Of a DNA stretch of 64,000 nucleotides, positions 45,372-55,120 are shown one piece after another. A program made the position numbers and the translations under genes. The DNA comes from Ralstonia sp. NFACC01 (lineage in GTDB: Bacteria; Pseudomonadota; Gammaproteobacteria; Burkholderiales; Burkholderiaceae): contig NZ_FOWV01000006.1 in the NCBI RefSeq assembly GCF_900115545.1, forward strand, positions 385,013 through 449,012, in the 5' to 3' direction. Every line of letters starts with the position of its first letter. The stretch's first letter is position 1. Below the pieces are notes generated by a model. That model made no database searches and had not been told where the DNA came from. It saw only the letters and a list, made by a program, of their open reading frames with translations.

Positions 45372-47210
45372 ATGACCGCCGATCTCATCCTGCACAACGG
45401 CCGCATCCACACGGTCGACCGCGAACGCCCCACCGCCAGCGCCGTTGCCGTGCGTGATGGCCGCTTTGTTGCCGTGGGCGACGATGCCGCCGTGATGGCC
45501 CAGCGCGGCGCCGCCACCCAGGTCATCGACCTGCGCGGGCGCGCCGTCATCCCGGGCCTGAACGATTCGCACCTGCACCTGATCCGGGGCGGGCTGAACT
45601 ACAACCTGGAGCTGCGCTGGGAAGGCGTGCCCTCCCTGGCCGACGCGATGCGCATGCTCAAGGAGCAGGCCGCGCGCACGCCGTCGCCGCAATGGGTGCG
45701 CGTGGTGGGCGGCTGGTCGGAATTCCAGTTTGCCGAGCGCCGCATGCCCACGCTCGAAGAGTTGAACCAGGCCGCGCCCGATACGCCCGTGTTCGTGCTG
45801 CACCTGTACGACCGCGCGCTGCTCAACCGCGCGGCGCTGCGCCAGGTCGGCTACACCAAGGACACGCCGAACCCGCCGGGCGGCGAGATCCAGCGCGACG
45901 CGTCCGGCGAGCCCACCGGCATGCTGATCGCCAAGCCGAACGCGATGATCCTGTACGCGACGCTCGCCAAGGGGCCGAAGCTGCCGCCCGAATACCAGGT
46001 CAACTCCACGCGCCAGTTCATGCGCGAGCTGAACCGCCTGGGCGTGACAAGCGCCATCGACGCAGGCGGCGGCTTCCAGAACTATCCGGAAGACTACGAA
46101 ATCATCCGCGAGCTATCCGCGCAGAACCAGCTCACCATCCGCATCGCTTACAACCTCTTCACGCAGAAGCCGAAAGAGGAGCTGGCCGACTTCAAGAACT
46201 GGACTGGCAGCGTGCGATACCGCCAGGGCGATGACTTCTTCCGCCACAACGGCGCGGGCGAAATGCTCGTCTTCTCCGCAGCCGACTTCGAAGACTTCCT
46301 GCAACCGCGCCCCGACCTGCCCGAGACGATGGAGCAGGAGCTGGAAACCGTGGTGCGCCACCTCGTCGCGCAGCGCTGGCCGTTCCGGCTGCACGCGACC
46401 TACGACGAATCGATCTCGCGCATGCTCGACGTGTTCGAGCGGGTGAACCGCGACATTCCCTTCAACGGCCTGCCCTGGTTCTTCGACCATGCCGAGACGA
46501 TTTCGCCGAAGAACATCGAGCGCGTGCGCGCACTGGGCGGCGGCATCGCCATTCAGGATCGCATGGCCTTCCAGGGCGAATACTTTGTCGACCGTTACGG
46601 CGCTGCCGCTGCCGAGCAGACACCGCCCATCAAGCGCATGCTGGCCGAAGGCGTGCCCGTGGGCGCCGGCACCGACGCCACGCGCGTGTCGAGCTACAAC
46701 CCGTGGACGTCGCTGTATTGGCTGGCAAGCGGGCGCACCGTGGGCGGCATGGCGCTGTATCCGGAAGGGTTGCCGCGCGAAGTGGCGCTCGAGCTGTACA
46801 CGCACGGCAGCGCGTGGTTCTCGGCAGACCAGGGCAACAAGGGGCAGATCAAGGTCGGGCAACTCGCTGATCTGGCGGCATTGTCGGCGGATTTCTTCAG
46901 CGTGCCCGAGGCCGATATCAAGACCATCGAATCGGTGCTGACGGTGGTGGGTGGACGCATCGTCTACGGCGCAGCGGAGTTTGCCGAATTCGGCCCGCCG
47001 CCCATTCCGGTGCTGCCGGAGTGGTCGCCCGTGGCGCGCGTGCCGGGGCACTGGCGGCCGGCTGCGCCCATGCAGCAGCAGGTGCATCAGTGCGTCGGTT
47101 CGTGTTCGGTGCACGGCCACGCGCACCAGAAAGCGCGCACGGCCAATGTGCCGACCACCGACTTCCGCGGTTTCTGGGGCGCCTTCGGGTGTTCGTGCTT
47201 TGCCTTCTGA
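45372..47210 (+). CDS. YtcJ-like amidohydrolase with Cys/His-rich C-terminal tail
   Basis: 612 residues from the ATG at 45372. Amidohydrolase superfamily: N-terminal composite-domain strand LILHNGRIHTVDRERPTA, metal motif PGLNDSHLHL (HxH type), TIM barrel with LHATYDESISRML and FFDHAETISPKNIERV, and the late Asp in GAGTDATRVSSYNPW. After the normal fold (about residue 560) comes a tail with HQCVGSCSVHGHAHQ and WGAFGCSCFAF, which looks metal-binding. Substrate unknown; the family hydrolyses C-N bonds in cyclic or linear amides. Confidence 0.88.
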   Translation: MTADLILHNGRIHTVDRERPTASAVAVRDGRFVAVGDDAAVMAQRGAATQVIDLRGRAVIPGLNDSHLHLIRGGLNYNLELRWEGVPSLADAMRMLKEQAARTPSPQWVRVVGGWSEFQFAERRMPTLEELNQAAPDTPVFVLHLYDRALLNRAALRQVGYTKDTPNPPGGEIQRDASGEPTGMLIAKPNAMILYATLAKGPKLPPEYQVNSTRQFMRELNRLGVTSAIDAGGGFQNYPEDYEIIRELSAQNQLTIRIAYNLFTQKPKEELADFKNWTGSVRYRQGDDFFRHNGAGEMLVFSAADFEDFLQPRPDLPETMEQELETVVRHLVAQRWPFRLHATYDESISRMLDVFERVNRDIPFNGLPWFFDHAETISPKNIERVRALGGGIAIQDRMAFQGEYFVDRYGAAAAEQTPPIKRMLAEGVPVGAGTDATRVSSYNPWTSLYWLASGRTVGGMALYPEGLPREVALELYTHGSAWFSADQGNKGQIKVGQLADLAALSADFFSVPEADIKTIESVLTVVGGRIVYGAAEFAEFGPPPIPVLPEWSPVARVPGHWRPAAPMQQQVHQCVGSCSVHGHAHQKARTANVPTTDFRGFWGAFGCSCFAF

Positions 47211-47916
47211 AGCGGCGACGGCGGCGACGGCTGCAACGGCCACACCGGCGTCAGCACGTTTCCTGATCGCACAGGGAACGCTGCTGGCGTTCGTCGCGGG
47301 CTATGTGGATGTGGTCGGCTTTGCGGCGTTGTTTGGGCTGTTCACCGCGCACGTGACCGGCAACTTCGTGATGATCGGCCTGGAGCTGGCGGGCTCCGGC
47401 CAGGGCGTGCTCGCCAAGCTGCTGGCGCTGCCGATGTTCGTGGTGGCCGTGGCAGCGACCAAACTCGCCGTGACGGCGCTCACGCGGCGCGGTGTGGCGC
47501 CGCTGCGGCCGCTGCTGCTTGTGCAGGCCGTTCTGCTGCTGGCCTTCATGGCGGCGGGGCTGCTGGCGCTGCCAATTCAATCGCCCGATGCTCCGGCCAC
47601 GATTGTTGTCGGGCTGCTCGGCGTCGCGGCGATGGGCGTACAGAACGCCAAGGCGCGCATCGTGCTGTCGGAACATGCACCCACCACGATCATGACCGGC
47701 AACACGACGCAGATCGTGATCGACGTGGTGGAGTTGCTGTCGCCGGGTGGTACGCAGAAGGATGTTGCACGCACGCGATTGCGCAAGATGGTGCCGCCGC
47801 TGGCCGGGTTCGCCACGGGCGCGGTGCTGGGGGCGTTGGCGTTTGCAACGCTGTCGTTCTGGTGCGTGTTGCCGCCCGCGGGCATCCTCGTGGCCCTGGC
47901 CGTCATGCAACGCTAG
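47146..47916 (+). CDS. DUF1275 (YoaK-family) membrane protein
   Basis: 256 residues if the ATG at 47146 is used, overlapping the amidohydrolase gene by 65 bp; a TTG at 47200 would give 238 residues and an 11-bp overlap and may be the true start. The core starts at FLIAQGTLLAFVAGYVDVVGF and holds about six membrane segments, with the typical GLFTAHVTGNFVMIG and MGVQNAKARIVLSEHAPTTI-like stretch (cut here). Function unknown. The N-terminus before the core is a repetitive Ala-Thr stretch. Confidence 0.82.
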   Translation: MCRPPTSAVSGAPSGVRALPSEAATAATAATATPASARFLIAQGTLLAFVAGYVDVVGFAALFGLFTAHVTGNFVMIGLELAGSGQGVLAKLLALPMFVVAVAATKLAVTALTRRGVAPLRPLLLVQAVLLLAFMAAGLLALPIQSPDAPATIVVGLLGVAAMGVQNAKARIVLSEHAPTTIMTGNTTQIVIDVVELLSPGGTQKDVARTRLRKMVPPLAGFATGAVLGALAFATLSFWCVLPPAGILVALAVMQR

Positions 47917-47928
47917 GCCAGCGCTCGG

Positions 47929-48651
47929 TCAGACCTTGACGCGGCGAAACAGCTTGGAGAAATCGATCGTCTCCACCTGCCGGGGCTCAAGCTCCAGCGC
48001 AGCGATGTATTCGCCCAAGTGTTCGCCCATCAGCCGCGCGGCGCGCTCGCCGTCGCGGCGCTCCACCGCATCGAGAATGGCCAAGTGTTCGTCGTGGCCG
48101 CAACTCGGCCGCGCGGGGGATTCATAGAGCCCGATCAGCAGCGAGGTACGCGCCACCAGCGTGCGCAGCATCGCCGTGATGATGGGGTTGCCGTTCGCCT
48201 CGGCCAGTTGGATATGGAAGTCGCCCGAGAGGCGGATCCAATCGCGCCAGTTGCCGGATTCACGGCTGGCGTGTTCAGCAGCCGCCAGCGCACGCAGCTC
48301 GGTGAGTTGCTCCGCCGTCGCGTGCTGCGCCAGTTCGCGTACCGAGCCGGTTTCCAGAATCAACCGGGCACCAAAGACCTGGCGAGCTTCCGTCGCGTCG
48401 TGCACGGCGATGGTCGCGCCGCGATTGGGCTGCAGCTCCACCACGCCCTCATGGGCCAGTTTCACCAGCACCCGGCGCAATGTCCCCCGCGTAATTCCAA
48501 AGGCCTTGCATAGCTGCGCCTCAACCAGACGGGTGCCGGGCGGCAGCTTCTGTTCGAGGATGGCGTCGTACACCGCGTCCGAAATGCGGGCGTCGACTTC
48601 GGCGTTGTTGCGGCGTGGCTGGGAGGTCGGAGGGGTCGTGGGCTCTGGCAT
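47929..48651 (-). CDS. GntR-family regulator, FCD subfamily
   Basis: 240 residues. N-terminal winged helix (residues ~20-85: LVEAQLCKAFGITRGTLRRV, then VELQPNRGATIAV) and a C-terminal FCD all-helical sensor domain with metal/ligand His residues (GDFHIQLAEANGNPIITAML, CGHDEHLAILDAVERRDGE). Divergent from the porin gene; two copies of a palindrome with TTGTGCACAA lie between, fitting the GntR operator type TnGTnnnACnA. It probably controls the porin/ABC/racemase genes and itself. Confidence 0.9.
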   Translation of the reverse strand: MPEPTTPPTSQPRRNNAEVDARISDAVYDAILEQKLPPGTRLVEAQLCKAFGITRGTLRRVLVKLAHEGVVELQPNRGATIAVHDATEARQVFGARLILETGSVRELAQHATAEQLTELRALAAAEHASRESGNWRDWIRLSGDFHIQLAEANGNPIITAMLRTLVARTSLLIGLYESPARPSCGHDEHLAILDAVERRDGERAARLMGEHLGEYIAALELEPRQVETIDFSKLFRRVKV

Positions 48652-48684
48652 CTCGCCATTCTAATCGAGCAAACCGCGCTTGGA

Positions 48685-48694
48685 TTGTGCACAA
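48685..48694. promoter_or_regulatory. GntR-type operator, distal copy (TTGTGCACAA)
   Basis: A 10-bp palindrome within GGATTGTGCACAAAA, 33 bp upstream of the GntR start. Shared with the second site at 48827-48840, centre-to-centre about 144 bp. Confidence 0.65.
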
Positions 48695-48796
48695 AACCGA
48701 TGCCAATTCGGGCGGCGTTGGTGCGACATCATCAAGAGATCTCCCCATGTTTTTGGCGTTCTTGCACCAGAAGCAAGCGAAAACCGCCCATTTTGC

Positions 48797-48814
48797 TTGG
48801 CACGGTTACTGCAT
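48797..48814 (+). promoter_or_regulatory. Sigma-54-type promoter upstream of porin
   Basis: TTGGCACGGTTACTGCAT matches the -24/-12 consensus TGGCACG-N4-TTGCA with one mismatch, and GG and GC are separated by exactly 10 bp. Expected start is near 48824, adjacent to the proximal GntR operator. Confidence 0.55.
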
Positions 48815-48826
48815 GTAGACAAGCGT

Positions 48827-48840
48827 GATTGTGCACAATC
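48827..48840. promoter_or_regulatory. GntR-type operator, proximal copy (GATTGTGCACAATC)
   Basis: A perfect 14-bp palindrome 88 bp before the porin start, at or just past the predicted start of the sigma-54-type promoter. Placed to block porin transcription. Confidence 0.7.
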
Positions 48841-48928
48841 CAAACAAAGCTTGTACTCAACATAGAACGCAATGCCGGGAGCGGCCACGCAATGCGGTCG
48901 CGCCAATTCATTTAGGGGATCACCTGTC

Positions 48929-49996
48929 ATGAGCACCACCACCAAGCTGGGCGCTGCCGCCCTGGCATTCGGGCTGTCGGGCTTCGCTGCGGCGCAGTCG
49001 AGCGTGACGCTGTCGGGCGTCATCGATACCGGCGTTAGCTGGACCAACCATGCCGGCAACGGCTCGCAAAGTCTGACCGGCGTGTCGGACAGCATCCTGG
49101 GCGTGTCCAACTTCGGGCTGAGCGGCAAGGAAGACCTGGGCGGCGGTGTGAATGCGCTGTTCAACCTGCAGGCCGGCTTCAACCCGAGCAACGGGCGCAT
49201 GTCTTCCAACGGCACGCTGTTCTCGCGCAATTCGTATGTCGGGCTGAGTTCGTCGTCGGGCACGCTCACGGCCGGCAAGCAATGGAACTTCAACGACGAC
49301 TGGCTGGTGGGCAGCGTCTTCAAGGGCGGCTACAACTCGGGCTCGATCTTCAAGTTCAGCGAGTTCGACGCCGTGAGCGAGATCTACAACAACACGGTCA
49401 AGTACGTGTCGCCCGACCTGGGCGGTGCGCAGTTCGGCGCGATGTACGGCTTTGGCGAAGCGGCCGGCTCCATCTCGCAGGGCTCGCTGTTCAACCTCGC
49501 AGGGCGTTATAGCGCTGGCCCGCTGTATCTAGCCGCCAGCTACGACCAGGAGCGCGATGGCAGCGGCACCGGCTCGCTCTACAAGCTGATCACCGTGGGC
49601 GGCAGCTACACGTTTGGGGCGACCAAGCTGCGGTTGGGCGCGGCGCGCGCCGATGTGGGCGGCACGGGCGCGTTCCAGTCGATTCCCAGCATGTCGGCGC
49701 GCAAGGCGTACGCGGTGGAAGGCGGCGTCGACTACGCCTTCACCACGGCCTTTACCGGCTCGGCCGATGTGCTGTACCGCCGCAACTCGACGCTGTCGAA
49801 CAGCTCGATGGTCTACCGGCTGCTGGGCCTGTACAGCCTGTCGAAGCGCACCACGCTGGTGGCCAACGTGGCGTATCTGAAGAACTCGTCGAGCGCGACG
49901 GAAGCGCTTGTCAACACCACGTCGGGCGCCATCGGCGGCGGCGTGCCGGGCACGAGCCAGACCTCAGTGGCGCTGGGCGTGCGTCACACCTTCTGA
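48929..49996 (+). CDS. Gram-negative porin (trimeric, Porin_4 type)
   Basis: 355 residues from the ATG at 48929. A signal peptide (TTKLGAAALAFGLSGFAAA) is cleaved before QSSVTLSG. A 16-strand barrel is expected, with typical GVIDTGVSW, SNFGLSGKEDLGGG and RNSYVGLSSSSGTLTAGKQW stretches and the terminal Phe (ALGVRHTF) needed for BAM insertion. Outer-membrane diffusion channel. It lies upstream of an ABC importer and under divergent GntR control, so it probably passes the same substrate. Confidence 0.93.
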   Translation: MSTTTKLGAAALAFGLSGFAAAQSSVTLSGVIDTGVSWTNHAGNGSQSLTGVSDSILGVSNFGLSGKEDLGGGVNALFNLQAGFNPSNGRMSSNGTLFSRNSYVGLSSSSGTLTAGKQWNFNDDWLVGSVFKGGYNSGSIFKFSEFDAVSEIYNNTVKYVSPDLGGAQFGAMYGFGEAAGSISQGSLFNLAGRYSAGPLYLAASYDQERDGSGTGSLYKLITVGGSYTFGATKLRLGAARADVGGTGAFQSIPSMSARKAYAVEGGVDYAFTTAFTGSADVLYRRNSTLSNSSMVYRLLGLYSLSKRTTLVANVAYLKNSSSATEALVNTTSGAIGGGVPGTSQTSVALGVRHTF

Positions 49997-50011
49997 CCCG
50001 CGCGAAGCCGG

Positions 50012-50041
50012 CCGCGCCACTTGCCCCGGTATGTGGCGCGG
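50012..50041 (+). terminator. Stem-loop after porin
   Basis: CCGCGCCAC and GTGGCGCGG form a perfect 9-bp stem with a 12-base loop, 16 bp after the stop. No U-run; likely an mRNA 3' stabiliser or partial terminator ahead of the ABC genes. Confidence 0.45.
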
Positions 50042-50143
50042 CTGCCCGCAGATGCGGCCACGCGCACCAGAACGACGCATGCCAAGCGCGCTCGCGCCGA
50101 AATTTCCGCGCGCAGACAGGCACACCTATTGCACCAACCCGAC

Positions 50144-51181
<1,038 letters not shown>

Positions 51182-51256
51182 AACCGGCTCAACCATTCCA
51201 ATCCGCAGCCTGACGGCTTCAGGCGCTGCCTTCACCTTCCTATCAGGGGTTGCAAC

Positions 51257-52522
51257 ATGTCTGACGATTCCAACGACTTCAAGGCCGGCCGCCGCATCGC
51301 ACTCAAGGGCATGGCCGCCATCCTGGCCACCGGCGTCGTACCCGCGATCCACGCGCAAGAAAAGCTGACGCTGCGCTACCTCGGCACGGCGGTCAACCAG
51401 GACAAGCTGATCGCCGAGAAATTCGAAGCCGACACCGGCATCCGCGTGCAATACGTGGCCGTGACGACCGATGAGATCACCAAGCGCGCCGTGACCGCGC
51501 CGAGCAGCTTCGACCTCATCGACACGGAGTATTTCTCGCTCAAGAAGATCGTGCCGACCGGCAACCTGCTGGGCATCGACGCGCGCCGCATCAAGAACGC
51601 GGACAAGATCACGTCGCTGTTCACCAAGGGCGAGGTGGCCGGCAAGAAGGTGGGCGACCAGGGCACCGCGCCCAAGAAGGTCATGTATCTGCCGGGCGCC
51701 AATGCGACCACGTTCGCGACTTCGCCCACGCAGTTCATGACGCTGATCCCGACCGTGTACAACGCCGACACGCTGGGCATCCGTCCCGACCTCATCAAGC
51801 GCCCCATCAACTCGTGGGCCGAGCTGCTGAACCCCGAGTTCAAGGGGCGCGCGTCGATCCTGAACATTCCGTCGATCGGCATCATGGACGCGGCGATGGT
51901 GGTGGAAGCCAAGGGCCTGCACAAGTACGCCGACAAGGGCAACATGACCCGCGCCGAAATCGACCTGACCATCAAGACGCTGATCGAAGCCAAGAAGGCC
52001 GGCCAGTTCCGCGCGCTGTGGAAGGACTTCAACGAAAGCGTGAATTTGATGTCTTCGGGCGAAGTGGTGATCCAGTCGATGTGGAGCCCGGCGGTGACCG
52101 CCGTGCGCAGCAAGGGCATCGACTGCACGTTCCAGCCGCTCAAGGAAGGCTATCGCGCGTGGGCCGCCGGCTTTGGCATTCCGAAGACGGTGTCGGGCAA
52201 GAAGCTCGATGCGGCGTATGAATTCATCAACTGGTTCCTCGACGGCTGGGCCGGTGCATACCTGAACCGCCAGGGCTACTACAGCGCCGTGCTGGAAACG
52301 GCCAAGGCCAAGATGGAGCCCTACGAGTGGGCCTACTGGATGGAAGGCAAACCCGCTGCCAAGGACATCAAGAGCCCGCACGGCGATGTGCTGGCCAAGG
52401 CCGGCAGCGTGCGCGACGGCGGCAGCTACGAACAGCGCATGGGCGGCATCGCCTGCTGGAACGCAGTCATGGACGAAAACGAATACATGGTCCGCAAGTG
52501 GAACGAGTTTGTCGCCGCTTGA
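51257..52522 (+). CDS. Periplasmic substrate-binding protein, PotD-like
   Basis: 421 residues. The N-terminus contains GRRIALKGMAAILATGVV, a likely Tat signal with the RR pair, cleaved near AIHAQE. Then a type 2 periplasmic-binding fold (LTLRYLGTAVNQDKLIAEKF; YNADTLGIRPDLI; SWAELLNPEFKGR; INWFLDGWAGAYLNRQGYYS). It is the ligand-binding part of the ABC importer. Ligand unknown; the PotD acidic pocket cannot be judged by eye. Fixed 75 bp downstream of the ATPase gene. Confidence 0.9.
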   Translation: MSDDSNDFKAGRRIALKGMAAILATGVVPAIHAQEKLTLRYLGTAVNQDKLIAEKFEADTGIRVQYVAVTTDEITKRAVTAPSSFDLIDTEYFSLKKIVPTGNLLGIDARRIKNADKITSLFTKGEVAGKKVGDQGTAPKKVMYLPGANATTFATSPTQFMTLIPTVYNADTLGIRPDLIKRPINSWAELLNPEFKGRASILNIPSIGIMDAAMVVEAKGLHKYADKGNMTRAEIDLTIKTLIEAKKAGQFRALWKDFNESVNLMSSGEVVIQSMWSPAVTAVRSKGIDCTFQPLKEGYRAWAAGFGIPKTVSGKKLDAAYEFINWFLDGWAGAYLNRQGYYSAVLETAKAKMEPYEWAYWMEGKPAAKDIKSPHGDVLAKAGSVRDGGSYEQRMGGIACWNAVMDENEYMVRKWNEFVAA

Positions 52523-52547
52523 CGCCCCTCAGCACGTCGCCATCGTC

Positions 52548-53465
52548 ATGACACCCTCTACGCCGTCTACGCCGTCCACTCCACCCGCCGCCGGCGCCCT
52601 GCGTCCGGGCTTGCAGGCGCTGCCGTTTGCGGCGGTGTTTGTCGTGTTCTTTCTGATCCCGCTGGGGCTGGTCGCAATGGTCAGCTTCTGGGATTTCAAC
52701 GAGTACGCGCTGCTGCCGACCTTCACCTTGCGCAACTACGCCAAGCTGTGGGAAGGCTGCGGCCATCTCAATGAATACGGCGATCTGTGCGTGACGGCGT
52801 CGACGTACCTGTCGACGCTGCGCTTTGCGCTGGGCACCTGGGCGCTGACGCTGGCGCTGGGTTTTGCGCTGGCGTACTTCCTGGCGTTCCACGTGCGCTC
52901 GGCTGCGGTGCAGACGCTGCTGTTCGTGATCTGCACGGTGCCGTTCTGGACGTCCAACGTGATCCGCATGATTTCGTGGATCCCGTTGCTGGGCCGCAAC
53001 GGCCTCGTCAACCAGACGCTGCAGGCCATGCACCTGACCGAGCAGCCGCAGGACTGGCTGCTGTATTCGAACTTCTCGGTGCTGCTGGCCTACGTGCACC
53101 TCTACACCATGTTCATGATCGTGCCGATCTTCAATTCGATGATGCGCATCGACCGCGCGTTGCTCGAAGCCGCGCGCGATGCAGGCGCCAGCACCTGGCA
53201 AACGCTCTGGCATGTGATCGTGCCGCTGTCGCGCAGCGGCATCCTGATCGGCTCCATCTTCATCCTGACCATCGTCATGGGCGATTTCGTGACCGTGGGC
53301 GTGATGGGCGGCCAGCAGATCGCCTCGGTCGGCAAGATGATCCAGGTGCAGACGTCGTACCTGCAGTTTCCGCTGGCGGCGGCCAATGCCGTGGTGCTGC
53401 TGCTGACCGTTCTGATGATCATCTGGGGCCTGACCCGCGTGGTCGACATCCGCAAGGAGCTTTGA
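52548..53465 (+). CDS. ABC transporter permease, PotB-like
   Basis: 305 residues from the ATG at 52548. A Thr-Pro-Ser repeat (TPSTPSTPSTPP) precedes the first membrane segment (LPFAAVFVVFFLIPLGLVAMV). Five to six membrane segments with the EAA loop EAARDAGASTWQTLWHVIVPL (ATPase contact; cut here to 20). Inner-membrane channel subunit. Ends one base before the partner permease gene, so they are coupled. Confidence 0.92.
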   Translation: MTPSTPSTPSTPPAAGALRPGLQALPFAAVFVVFFLIPLGLVAMVSFWDFNEYALLPTFTLRNYAKLWEGCGHLNEYGDLCVTASTYLSTLRFALGTWALTLALGFALAYFLAFHVRSAAVQTLLFVICTVPFWTSNVIRMISWIPLLGRNGLVNQTLQAMHLTEQPQDWLLYSNFSVLLAYVHLYTMFMIVPIFNSMMRIDRALLEAARDAGASTWQTLWHVIVPLSRSGILIGSIFILTIVMGDFVTVGVMGGQQIASVGKMIQVQTSYLQFPLAAANAVVLLLTVLMIIWGLTRVVDIRKEL

Positions 53466-53466
53466 C

Positions 53467-54363
53467 ATGCAAGCGCGCTTTCGTGAACCACGCGCCCCCG
53501 GCTTCTGGCCGCTGGCGTGCCTCTTCGCGCTGTTTGTGCTGTTCCTGTACGGGCCGATGCTGACGATCTTCGCGCTCAGCTTCCAGGGCCCGGAAGGCGG
53601 CCTGACATTTCCGATGAATGGGCTCTCGCTGCATTGGTATCGCCAGCTTGCCGAAGGCCTGGGCGTGGTCGACATCGGCGCGGCATTCCGGCGCTCACTC
53701 GCGCTGGGCGCGGTCGTGATGGCGCTGACCATGGGGCTCTCGCTGCTGGCGGCATTGGCTTTCCGGAAGCGGCTGCGTGGCGGTGGTGCACTGTTCTACG
53801 TCACGGTGGCCAGCCTGATCATGCCGTCGATCGTGGTGTCGCTCGGCATCGGCCTGCAGTTCCGGCTGATCGACACGGGCATCAAGGCGTTGCTCACCGC
53901 GTTGGGCATGGGCGATCAGGCCGACAGCTTTGGATCGTCGCTGGGCCTCTGGACATCCGCCCTCGGCGCGCACCTCACGTGGACGCTGCCCTTCGGCCTG
54001 CTCATCATGTTCGCCGTCTTCAACCGCTTCAACCCAGCCTACGAAGAAGCCGCGCGCGACCTGGGGGCCACGCCCTGGCAGACGTTCCGGCACGTCGTGC
54101 TGCCGTTGATCGCGCCGTCGCTCATCGGTGTGGGCATGTTCGGCTTCACGCTGAGTTGGGACGAGATCGCGCGCACCTCGCAGGCAATCGGCGACGTCAA
54201 CACGCTGCCGCTCGAACTGCAAGGATTGACCACCACCGTGACGACGCCGTCCATCTACGCGCTGGGCACGCTCACCACCGTGGTGTCGTTCATGGTGATG
54301 GGGCTGACGATGCTGGCCATTGTTCGACTGCGCCGCCGTCAAAGCGCCGGGCGGGTTGACTGA
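53467..54363 (+). CDS. ABC transporter permease, PotC-like
   Basis: 298 residues. Six membrane segments, starting FWPLACLFALFVLFLYGP. The EAA loop is EEAARDLGATPWQTFRHVVL. The pair with the preceding gene forms the importer channel, as PotB/PotC. The 3' end overlaps slightly by frame with the upstream open frame of the racemase gene, but the start of that gene at 54386 leaves a 22-bp gap. Confidence 0.92.
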   Translation: MQARFREPRAPGFWPLACLFALFVLFLYGPMLTIFALSFQGPEGGLTFPMNGLSLHWYRQLAEGLGVVDIGAAFRRSLALGAVVMALTMGLSLLAALAFRKRLRGGGALFYVTVASLIMPSIVVSLGIGLQFRLIDTGIKALLTALGMGDQADSFGSSLGLWTSALGAHLTWTLPFGLLIMFAVFNRFNPAYEEAARDLGATPWQTFRHVVLPLIAPSLIGVGMFGFTLSWDEIARTSQAIGDVNTLPLELQGLTTTVTTPSIYALGTLTTVVSFMVMGLTMLAIVRLRRRQSAGRVD

Positions 54364-54385
54364 ACCATTGACTGAACGCGCGCCA

Positions 54386-55108
54386 ATGACCCTCGCTACG
54401 GAATCGGCCGGGCCGCGCCGGCTGCTGCTGATCAACCCGAATACCACGAGCGCGCTCACACAGACCATCACGCGCTTCGTGCAGGCTGCATTGCCCTGCG
54501 ATGTCGTTGTGGAAGCGGTTACCGCGCGGTTTGGTGCGCCGTACATCGCCACCGAAGTCGGCTACGCGGTGGCCGCGCACGCCGCGCTCGACGCATGGAC
54601 GCGGGCACAGCAGCCAGCCATCAACGCCGCCATCATCGGCTGTTTTGGCGACCCCGGGCTCTTCGCGCTGCGCGAGGTGGCGCCGTGCCCCGTCACCGGC
54701 CTGGCGGAGGCCGCGTTGATGGAAGCGGCAACGTACGGCACTTGCGCAGTCATCACGGGAGGCCATGCGTGGGGGCCGATTTTGGAGCGCTTGCTGCCCA
54801 CGCTTGAAGGCGGCCACACCGTGCGCGATATCCATACCGTCGAACTAGACGGGGCCGCGCTATACGCCGCGCCGGATGCGGCAGAACAGATCTTGATTGG
54901 CGCCTGCACGACCGTCCTGCGGCGCCAGCCCGTCGACGCAATCGTGCTGGGCGGCGCGGGATTGGCGGGCATGGCGCAGAAGCTGCAGGCGCACGTGCCC
55001 GTACCCCTCATCGACAGCGTGACTGCAGCTGCGCGCCAGGTCTGGCACGCTCCGCGCGGCGGGCATGGCGCGCTGCCGGCATGGATTGCGCCCGCCACGC
55101 ACGCTTGA
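54386..55108 (+). CDS. Asp/Glu/hydantoin racemase-family protein lacking the second Cys
   Basis: 240 residues from the ATG at 54386. N-terminal RLLLINPNTTSALT matches the hydantoin/allantoin racemase group. The first catalytic Cys is Cys86 in IIGCFGDPGL. The second, normally in a xLGCAG motif, is Gly190 here (IVLGGAGLAGM; codon GGC at 54953-54955). A two-base racemisation is therefore unlikely unless another residue takes over; a decarboxylase- or isomerase-type role, or a changed substrate, is possible. Last gene of the ABC operon. Confidence 0.85.
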   Translation: MTLATESAGPRRLLLINPNTTSALTQTITRFVQAALPCDVVVEAVTARFGAPYIATEVGYAVAAHAALDAWTRAQQPAINAAIIGCFGDPGLFALREVAPCPVTGLAEAALMEAATYGTCAVITGGHAWGPILERLLPTLEGGHTVRDIHTVELDGAALYAAPDAAEQILIGACTTVLRRQPVDAIVLGGAGLAGMAQKLQAHVPVPLIDSVTAAARQVWHAPRGGHGALPAWIAPATHA

Positions 55109-55120
55109 ACGGGGTGCGGG

